The notes under the pieces are model-generated. The model was given only the letters and a program-made list of their open reading frames with translations. It was not told where the DNA came from and ran no database searches. Made by a program: the position numbers and the translations under genes. Shown in pieces: positions 55,867-64,000 of a stretch of 64,000 nt of DNA. Source of the DNA: Rosellinia necatrix (taxonomy: Eukaryota; Ascomycota; Sordariomycetes; Xylariales; Xylariaceae); the NCBI GenBank assembly GCA_021209875.1, contig JAGYVD010000005.1, positions 1,488,001 through 1,552,000 on the forward strand, read 5' to 3'. Position 1 is the stretch's first letter; the number at the start of each line of letters is the position of its first letter.

Positions 55867-58314
55867 TCACAGCCTCTCTAACTTCAAAATGATGCTCTGG
55901 TAATCGCTATTCGCGAACCTCAAGTTGAGCCCGACATTCATGAGCGTGGAGCCAGAGAAGGTGGCCTCGTAGTCGTCGCCGGTGAGCTTATACCTCGCAG
56001 CAGGGTCGAGGCCGCGCAGCTTGACGGGCGGGGGCACGGGCTTGGTGCTGGAGCGGACCTGGAAGGCGAAGAGGACGGCGGCGCTGGCGTCGGGCAGGAC
56101 GAACACGGCGGCGGGCCAGTTGGACTGGTCGGGGAGGGCGAGGCGGTGGAAGACGCCGTTGACGACGAGGGGGTTGATCTCGCGCTGGAGGGCGAGCATG
56201 GCGGGGATGGCCTCGCGCTCGGCGGGCTCGAGGTCCTTGGGGTCGAGCTCGAGCCCGTACGAGCCGCACATGCTGGCGACGGCGGAGCGGAAGGCCAGCG
56301 GCGTGGTGCGGCCGACCTGGCCGTTGGGCACGGCGCTGACGTGGCAGCCCATGGCGGACGGCGGGTAGGCGTAGGACGTGCCGAACTGGATCTGCAGCCG
56401 GTCGAGGCCGTCGGTGTTGTCGGACGTCCAGCTCTGCGGCCAGTAGTGCAGCAGGCCGGCGTCGAACCGGCCGCCGCCGGACGCGCAGCCCTCCCAGAGG
56501 ATCTCCGGGTGCGCCGTCGTCAGGTTGTCGATGACGCGGTACATGCCGAGGATGTAGGCGTGGTTGGCCGCCGGCGACGACAGCTCGTGCTGGCCGCGGT
56601 TGTTGTCCCACTTGATGTACCGGATGTCGGCCGAGTCCAGCACGCCCTCGATCGTGCGGATCACGTAGTCCTGCACCTCGGGCCGCCCGAGGTCGAGCAC
56701 GAGCTGGTTGCGCACGAGCGTGCGGTTGTGCGCGCCCGAGTGCAGCACCCAGTCCGGGTGCGCCCGGTAGAGGTCCGACGCCGGGTTCACCATCTCCGGC
56801 TCGACCCAGAGCCCGAAGCTCAGCCGGCCCGACGAGTTGGCCACCGCGATCGCGTTCACGTCCGCGACGTAGGGGCCCAGGCCCTCGGGGAACTTCTTCG
56901 CCTGCGGCGTCCAGTCGCCCAGGCCCAGCGTGTCGTTGTCGCGCGGGTAGTCGGTGCCGAACCAGCCGTCGTCGTTCACGAACAGGCTGCAGCCGAGGTC
57001 CGCGGCCCCCTGCGCGAGCTCGACCATGGCCGTGTGGTTGTAGTCGAAGCCCAGGCCCTCCCACGAGTTGAGCAGCGCCGGCCGCGTCTCCCACGTGTGG
57101 CTCGAGCGCGAGAGCTGGTGCTTGAACAGGGAGTGCAGCGACTGCGACATGCCGCTGAACCCGTCCTCCGAGTGCACCGAGACGACCTCGGGCGCGACGA
57201 AGGTGTCGCCCGCCTCCAGCGGCCACGACAGGTGCAGCGGGTTGAGCCCGAGGAGCACGCGCACCCAGCCCGTCGACCACCGCTCGACGTTGGCGGCAAA
57301 CGAGCCCGTGTAGATGAACGTGTAGCCCGTCGCCGGGCCCTGGGCCTCCGTCGTGCTTGGGGGGGCGAGCGCGAAGAAGGGGTTGTGGAAGTGAGAAGAG
57401 TAACCCGCGGTGGATCGGAAGCTAAAGATCGAGAGGTCAGTCGTCAGTCGTCAGTCGTCAGTCGCTTCGCCATCAACGAGGCGGGGATCTCAGGCCTACC
57501 CTTGCTCTCCGTATCCGACAGAACGCCTATTGAGGTGAGCCTCATTGGCCCAATCTCCCCTCAGGTCGATTAAATCGAGCTCGTCGTTCGGCGTGTCGAT
57601 GCTCCAGCTGCTCGCTCTCAGCACCGTTGCGGTGCTGTTTCCCTTGTTCGTGAGACGAAAGCTACGGGCGATGGCGTTGTGCTCCGGGAAGATGGAGTAG
57701 TAGAGGTCCGCCTCGATAGCGGAAATCTCATCGTACAAGTGGACTATAAGCGTCGAGACCTCCTCCTCTTTGCCATAGGTGGCCGGGAGCCCGGGAAGCC
57801 CGGTCTTGCCGGCCTTGACCTCGTAGCCGGTGTAGGAGAAGGCGGAAACGGTACTCCCGGACGAGTGCTGGATGTGAATAGCCGGTGCCCGGAAGTCACC
57901 TCGACCGGAATCCGCAAACTCCCGGCGCCGAAAGCTGTAAGAACCGCCCCAGCCGTTGGTGTTGCCGACATCCGTCGGAACCACCTCAGCAGCGTAACCG
58001 CCCCAATGGTCGTGGATCAGATCCAGCGTCAGGGGATCGACATGGAACTGATATGATATCCTGGACGAAGAGAGGGAGAAGGCGGGCGCCGGACCATCCT
58101 CTACGGTGATCCCTGGAATCGATTGGTCAACATTGGGGCCCATCAATTGAACCCAATACCACTCGAAGTAACACTCGAAGCAACACTCGAAGCAACACTC
58201 GAAACACCAAAACAGCAAAAAGATTTAGGAAAGGTGAGGCGGCTTACATTTCGCATTGCTCTGGCCCAAGACCCATGCCGGGAACAGGCACAGGGCTAAT
58301 TTTCCGGCAACCAT
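55867..58314 (-). CDS. aglC: Secreted alpha-galactosidase, GH36 (AglC type)
   Basis: Releases terminal alpha-1,6-galactose from raffinose-type sugars and galactomannan. Three exons on the minus strand: 58314-58248, 58112-57500 and 57421-55867, giving 744 aa, close to Aspergillus AglC. Exon 1 encodes a signal peptide (MVAGKLALCLFPAWVLGQ). The N-terminal beta-sandwich includes GRGDFRAPAIHIQ; the TIM barrel has LLNSWEGLGFDYN and DDGWFG. The nucleophile Asp is in YIKWDNNR, substrate-binding Cys/Gly in EGCASGGGRFD and the acid/base Asp in SDNTDG. The C-terminal beta-domain ends SIILKLERL. The join GEQG-FRSTAGYSSHFHNPF fits the family. Intron 1 (135 nt) was placed by frame: the nearer AG acceptors do not keep it. 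Both introns contain tandem repeats. Most of exon 3 is a GC-rich island. Confidence 0.93.
57436..57463 (+). repeat. 7-bp perfect tandem repeat in aglC intron 2
   Basis: GTCAGTC repeated four times without mismatch, entirely inside the 78-nt second intron, close to its acceptor. Confidence 0.95.
58161..58208 (+). repeat. 12-bp tandem repeat in aglC intron 1
   Basis: Unit ACTCGAAGCAAC at 58161, 58173, 58185 and 58197 (the first and last with changes). On the coding strand each copy carries a TTCGAG that ends in an AG, giving repeated pseudo-acceptors. Confidence 0.93.
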
Positions 58315-61300
58315 GGCGTGTTCTACTACGGACTCAAAGCTTCCCTTCAGACCGGAGATGGGGTTGAAAAGCCTCGACGGACCGAGGGCGTCAGCGGGCC
58401 ATTGGCCTTTTAAATGTGCCTCACCGAGTGGACGGGAAATTATCCTGCACCAAGCCCACATGGTCGGCTCATTGCGTCACCGCAACTGGACGGGGAATGC
58501 AGATCGCCAGGCCCGGTTTCCCGCTCTAGTCGCGCGAAGGCTCTGCGGATAGCCGTGCTTGGTGAGGCGAGGTTGGGCCGTGTTTGGCAGCCATCGTGGT
58601 CAACCAGGTCGAGCTACTCCACCCTCTCCGCATCGAGCTGCGGTCTAATGTCGCTACCCTTACACGAGAGGGGAAGGTTGCATGCGGGGGAGCTCGTCGC
58701 GGGACGGTGTTCTCCGAAATGGCTCGTCTTTATTGCCGCTCCCATGTGTCATTGGCTAATTGACTGCCATGGAAGCAGGCCAGAAGGGCTAGAACATCCG
58801 TCTTAGCTTAGGATGAGGATTGCATACCCTGCTCGAAGCTCCGGCATAGAATGAATGGGGTTGAGATCGACCTACAGGTAGGTACACACAAATGTCCATC
58901 GTTGTTTTGATTTACGCAGCGAAGTAACTGCTACGTAAGCGAACGATGAAATGGGGTGACCGCCAGACAGAGTCTACTTGTAGTAGTTATGCCCATTTAA
59001 CGTGATCTGCTAGATGGGAACAGGGTAGAGAAATAGGTAACTAAGTAACAACACTGAAGAATTTCATCTGTCCAGACGGGCACGGCTTGGCGCGTGAGCT
59101 GCTCAGTCATGGATTTCGTGCTGTGTAAGACATCCTCTAAACACAACAGAAAATAGACGAGGCAGCCAACAGGTGAAGATCGTATTGCGTAACTGTAAGT
59201 CAAATTAGCATACATGCAAGAAATCAATTTCAGATGATAACGTTCTTACCACTTGCCCAAGAACCAGTGATTATAAGCGAGTATAATACAATTTTCTAAA
59301 TCACAAGACACTGGAAACAGGGAGTGACATCTGATGAAATAGGATCTGACTTGGCTTCAAGCAGCAAGCAAGCAAGCAAGCGCGGTAGTTGTTTGCCGGA
59401 TGACGATTAAGTCTCACGTTCATCTTCGCATCTCGGGCAATATGCACTAGCACATATATATATACATATATCTCTGTGTGTGGGGGACACCAACGTCATT
59501 TTTTCTTCTGTGCTTTGGTTACCTCGTTGGGCTATAGAGCCATGAGATAACCTCTGGTCGTTACTAGAGAAAATTCACATGCCTCTATACCTTGTCCTTG
59601 TGTTTCTAGTATATCCGTGATACCGTACATCGGGTTACATTCGGAGATTCACCGCTTTTCTAATCGTACACAATTGATTTATGGAGCGAGCGTTAGACCG
59701 AGCGAGGCCGGAAGTGCCGGTAGAAGGTTGTTTCGTCTACCTCCGGGAGATCCTTCATTTATTTTCTTTCTTCTTCTCCATCTATTATCGCACATGTATG
59801 AGGGATTGAACGGGTTTCTCTTGCTATCACTTCGCTTTAGAGGTTGATTGTTCTTCATCCTAAGCCAATGACTAGCTTCGCGATATCACAACCTCGCTGT
59901 TATAGATTTCAACGAGTATTGGGTCCCAGAGATTATGGAGACGTGGATGGACCCGGACGGTACGTTGTCATACCCACGTGCGTGAAGCACGTATCTCGGA
60001 ACTCGGGTAGAATAGGGCAAGTCTGTCAATAGGTCCAGTTCCGCTCGGGCCCAACATGAATATGCAATGTAACAGTTACCATCGAGGCAAGATAAGGCGC
60101 TGTGGCGACACTAGAACCGGTAACAGTGCCATACCCACTACTGTCATAATCGTCTTGACAATGATCAGATATGGGTGCATTGTGGTGCTGTTGTGTTTGC
60201 TGGCTAGCTTCCGATCGACGGCTCCGCCCTACATCTTGGGCTGGACCGATCTCTGCCCTTATCTTTGTCTACTCGGCCCTTTTCTTTCCATCTCCCTTCG
60301 CTACCTTTTTTTTTTTTTTTTTTTTCCCCTCACCCTCATCATATGATGTAGCCAGGGGCCATTCACGTATTCCGTGTTTGAACCCCGTAGTAGTATTTGC
60401 AGATGGTGATAACGGCTAGGATGCCATCAAAACCACCAGAAGAGCATTTCTTAAGTTGTTACAGACACAGAAGCAACTACAACAACATGCTCTATTGCTA
60501 TGGGCACAAAGGCCGGCGAGTTTGTTTGAGTCTCACAGAAGAGAGAAAAGCGACGGCAAAGAGAGGGGGAGTGCTTCTTCGGTATGCCTATTTTGGACTA
60601 GGCCGGCCCTCACGCAAAACACCATACTTGTAGCTCTATTGTTCAGGGTGAGTGACGGGTCGTCAAGGTCAGTGGAGAGGCTAATCCATGCTTATTATCG
60701 GGAAGGGGATCTCGAACCATGATAGTCAAAGAACAATCATTGTTCAATCTTATTCTTGAAGCCCAACCTAGAAGCCCGGTTCCTGACACCCGAAGCCGGA
60801 GGGAAACAAAGGACCTAGGGAGACCCAGGCTCTTGTCCACCGAGTATGCGACCGAGTATGCGACATTGCACTACACTAGCCTAAGTAACTGACTGACTGA
60901 CCATGTCACATTAGGCAGAAGGGCTTAAAGGATAGTACATACTTAAGAAAATTAGTATCCGTTTTATGCTTCCAAATATAGATGAGAATACTGTAGCGTT
61001 GGCTGATATACCGGTGCTGTGTACACTACACTTCTCGACCGTAGCAGGCTATCGAGAGGGTTTACTATACCAGCGATGCGCTCCTCTGCTTTGCGCCGAT
61101 CTAAGCTCACAGCTACCCGCATAGTTGTTTGTTCACCAAGGCTGGTAACACGTTAGGAGGGAAGCACGCTGGAGCTCTTCTCTTGATACACGACCGCCTT
61201 AGAGAGAAGAAAACACGAGCTCGTCCGTGCTAATTTCGTCGGTTTCAAGACTTGGATGAGAGCCCAACGATATAGCCTAGTGGATTTTGGAGTAGGCATT

Positions 61301-63738
61301 CACACGGGATACCCGAGCTGAAGAAACCTTGCAATGCTGATTTCGCTGAACCTAAGCAATATTTCTAATACAATTCATTCAACAAGACTTAGGAAGGAGG
61401 GGAAAAAAAAAAAAATAGGTTTGCTATTTTCACAGGCGCTTGTGGATTGACACAATCACAACACCACCTAGTGCAATATCTCCCAATCCCACACGGTCGG
61501 CAGAGGGTACACTATAAGACCACAAGCATAGGGCGCAGTTTTACTCCCGAAGGTCAAATCTAGATAAAAGCGAGTCAATGAAACTTGACCAAGAAGTGGC
61601 TCTGGGACCGTGACGGCAGTTTATTCACCAAATAGGAATGAGATAAAGTAGGTTGATTGTCAGTAGGTACTATGTATAATAGTATATAATAATATGGGCA
61701 TAAGGTGCTTGTGGGATTAAAGAAAATATCGCCAGCGGTTCTTATCAATCGCGAGGGGCAAAAAAAAAAAACCTTTTTTCATACTTGTTTAGAATAGATA
61801 TGTCTCCTAGCTCAGAAGCCTACACTATATGCGTTCAAATGGAACGATGGTGCGTACCTGAGTGGCTCTCCCGTCGTGGCCAATGGTGGGCTGAGGATCG
61901 CCTTCTTGCAGCTAGCGACGCCACTGCCGTGTTCCATGCGAACTGGCACCTATAGCTGATACCTCCGGGTACTTATCCACCTACCGAGAGCTAGGAAATC
62001 TATGCAGCATGCAACTACTTGGGCTAGGCAGTTACCTACCTACCTACCTAAAGGTAGTGAGTGTACTTAGGGCACCTAATTGTAGTACACGTGTAGTGCG
62101 CCAAAACATTATGTATGCTGCTTTAGGCAGTCGATCGGTACTATCATGGACATCTTCTAAGTATAAGTAGGTACCATCTACAAATTACACAGATAAGATC
62201 TAGTAGATGAGCTCTATCAAGTTGCATGAAATACAAGCATGGAACTGCCGGCATACTGCCGTAGCAGCTTTTTTTTTGTTCCTTTTCCCAGCCAGTTGTA
62301 CACCTAGGTACTATACCCAACCTTCATCTCGGAACACTGCCCCACCCCTGCAGACGCTCTGCGGCTCCGTATCCAATCCCAGCGCATACATGGACAACAT
62401 GTCTGATGCCTTCTCCATCTCTTATCAACATCTCTCTTTGACTTTCGAGGTCGCACGCAAGATGCAGTTTGGCTTTCATCACTTTTGTACTCACCTCGCC
62501 GTTTTGCGCTTTGCTGAAGACCCGAGCTTCGCCTACTCTCGAACACTCGGCCCCTCCCATACCATCCACATCGTCCACCTCATTACGTGTCGAGCATTCC
62601 ACCCTATAGGCAGGGTGTGGTTTATTTGGCCTAGACAATTGGAGACTTGATAATTATTTGCAAGCGGTCTGAGCCTCTTTTGCCTCACCCGCGTGGGGGT
62701 TAGCCCCCTCCCGTTCCACCTCTTTTTTCTTCTGCTAGTATACTATGAGTATCAGGTATCAGGTATACGCACGCATGCAGCGTACAAGAGAGGTAGTACG
62801 TATGCTTCAGGTACGGGCACCGTCGCTTTGCTCCACTCTCTATCGCCTTTGATCGCCACAGTGTCGAGCAATTCTTGCAGTGAACTAAGCTAGATCATTA
62901 TAGTTTAAGTATGTAGTGGAGAAACTCAGATAAAAGAGGATCGAGACGGCCGAGTTAGCTGTCTTTACCGCCAAGCGCTCTTTGTATGTTGGGCAGCTCC
63001 CCTGGCCTGGGAAGCTATGAACCTGGCAACCCAGAAATATGGAAATACGGAAGCACGGAAGCACGGAAACATGGGAGCATGGAAGCATGGAGACATTGGT
63101 CTACCAATCGTCTTCGAATATCCAAGGCCAGACAACCACGGCGCTTTTACACCCGGCGTCCCACCATTTGCACTGTTAAGGGGCCGCTTTGTCTTCCAGT
63201 CCATAAACATATCATCACGACGTTGCCAAGATGATCGAGAGGGCGGGTACAAGATAAGAATCATTCATTGCATTAGGTATTCCACCGAGCTCGGGATGGA
63301 GCAAGCGAGTCTTCCAGTTATCCTCAGACCGATTAGTCTCCAGTTTAAGCATCAACTTCACACGAGCAGCTCCCTATAAGTGGGCATTCCATCTTCGCAG
63401 ACCATCGTTGACGTATAGCAAAGTCATACCCAAACTCTATCCTCTTTGTGTTATGCATCGATTTCGTTTATTATCTTCTCCTTCTGTCTAGAGGGCCCAT
63501 TGCTAGCACCAATCCAGCGTTTGCCGTTCATACTACGCTTCTAGCCGACTCGGATCATAACATCCACGACATCGAACCGATTCACCTAGCACAATCGAGA
63601 TATTCGGTAGCCAAGAATCTCCCCCGGGCCAACCAATTACACCGGCTTATCGCTTCGTCTCCCACGCCGTGGTTGGGCGATTTTATCCCGTGTTTCTACT
63701 TACACTACAACAAAACCCGCATCGTCTTCTAGCATCGC
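58315..63738. other. 5.4 kb region without a supported gene
   Basis: The left end is the alpha-galactosidase promoter. The rest has only short open frames without recognisable content; a 147-codon plus-strand frame at 62207-62650 looks like chance. It contains a poly-T run (60305-60327), an A run (61397-61415), (ACCT)n at 62035-62052 and a 9-10 bp degenerate repeat at 63041-63095. Confidence 0.45.
63041..63095 (+). repeat. GGAAGCACG / GGAAGCATG degenerate tandem repeat
   Basis: About six copies of a 7-10 bp unit (GGAAATACG, GAAGCACG, GGAAACATG, GGAGCATG, GGAAGCATG) in a row. Non-coding as far as can be judged. Confidence 0.8.
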
Positions 63739-64000
63739 ATGGACCCCGGCAATATGGAAGACGGACAACAGAGTCCGCCGGGAGACAGCCGCCCATCATC
63801 CTCTGAGTCTGTAGAGTCCGGCCAGTGCCCAACACCATCTGTGGCGGAACCTACAGCGAAGAAGGAGAAGGGACGCGTACGTTTCAACAGCACAGCCGGT
63901 ACCGAGCCACCAGCATCCATTCAACAGTCAAACACTCCGAAAGAACCTCACGATATAGTTTCGCAGCCAAAGCTACTCAAGCCTCGGCCGTCACTTATGC
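63739..64000 (+). CDS. N-terminal fragment of an unidentified protein, cut by the window edge
   Basis: ATG 63739 opens a frame that runs off the right edge after 87 codons. The start MDPGNMEDGQQSPPGDSRPS is followed by a Ser/Glu/Pro-rich disordered segment, the basic motif KKEKGRVRFNSTAG and QPKLLKPRPSL. This resembles a cytosolic N-terminal extension, but there is not enough sequence to name the family. An intron could begin near the edge. Confidence 0.6.
   Translation, partial: MDPGNMEDGQQSPPGDSRPSSSESVESGQCPTPSVAEPTAKKEKGRVRFNSTAGTEPPASIQQSNTPKEPHDIVSQPKLLKPRPSLM

Noticed and set aside
56146..57573. 475-codon plus-strand open frame opposite aglC
   Set aside because: Antisense to catalytic GH36 sequence; its length is explained by the scarcity of AT-rich stop codons in the GC island.
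62207..62650. 147-codon plus-strand frame
   Set aside because: No conserved sequence, and no splice partner was found.

Overview
The window is nuclear DNA of a filamentous ascomycete (Pezizomycotina, most likely Sordariomycetes). The genes are short and split by 55-180 nt introns with GT..AG ends. The recognisable proteins (Sec31, Sde2, Cox12, a Mug190-type C2 protein, a GH36 alpha-galactosidase, a Y-family polymerase) have typical ascomycete architecture. Two repeat blocks carry the signature of repeat-induced point mutation (RIP): extreme AT-richness and CpA-to-TpA changes between LTR pairs. No rRNA, tRNA, CRISPR or prokaryotic feature was seen. Exon joins were worked out by hand from splice signals, reading frame and family conservation; most joined models are exact multiples of three.

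Left arm (1-22.6 kb), gene-rich: ribosomal protein eS10 (minus) and Sde2 (plus) are divergent. After a 3.2 kb gap come an SDR oxidoreductase (minus) and the COPII coat subunit Sec31 (minus), which is divergent from a small RRM protein (plus). Next is a divergent pair made of an MLRQ/NDUFA4-like membrane protein (minus) and cytochrome oxidase subunit Cox12 (plus), then a small unidentified coiled-coil protein (plus) and a six-exon Mug190-like SMP/C2 lipid-transfer protein (minus).

Middle (22.6-36 kb): a 6.87 kb LTR retrotransposon with 192 bp LTRs and a 5 bp target duplication, its interior destroyed by RIP, followed by about 2 kb of spacer and an uncharacterised Ser/Thr/Pro-rich protein.

Right arm (36-64 kb): a pol-iota-type translesion polymerase with a C-terminal UBZ-like finger, a bHLH transcription factor, 7 kb of gene-free DNA and a large multi-pass membrane protein. 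Then comes a second RIP block (49.8-53.3 kb) in which a 2.7 kb short LTR element sits inside a TIR/TA DNA transposon. It is followed by a TMEM135-like protein and a secreted GH36 alpha-galactosidase in convergent orientation. The last 5.4 kb before the edge has no convincing gene until an incomplete reading frame at 63.74 kb.

The genes are mostly housekeeping (translation, splicing, secretion, respiration, lipid transfer, DNA damage tolerance) plus one secreted carbohydrate enzyme. They do not form a metabolic cluster and no undescribed biological system is obvious. The most unusual items are the nested transposons with hairpin-rich LTRs, four abrupt GC-rich coding islands, a probable 3-nt microexon in cox12, and the head-to-head pairing of two respiratory-chain genes.
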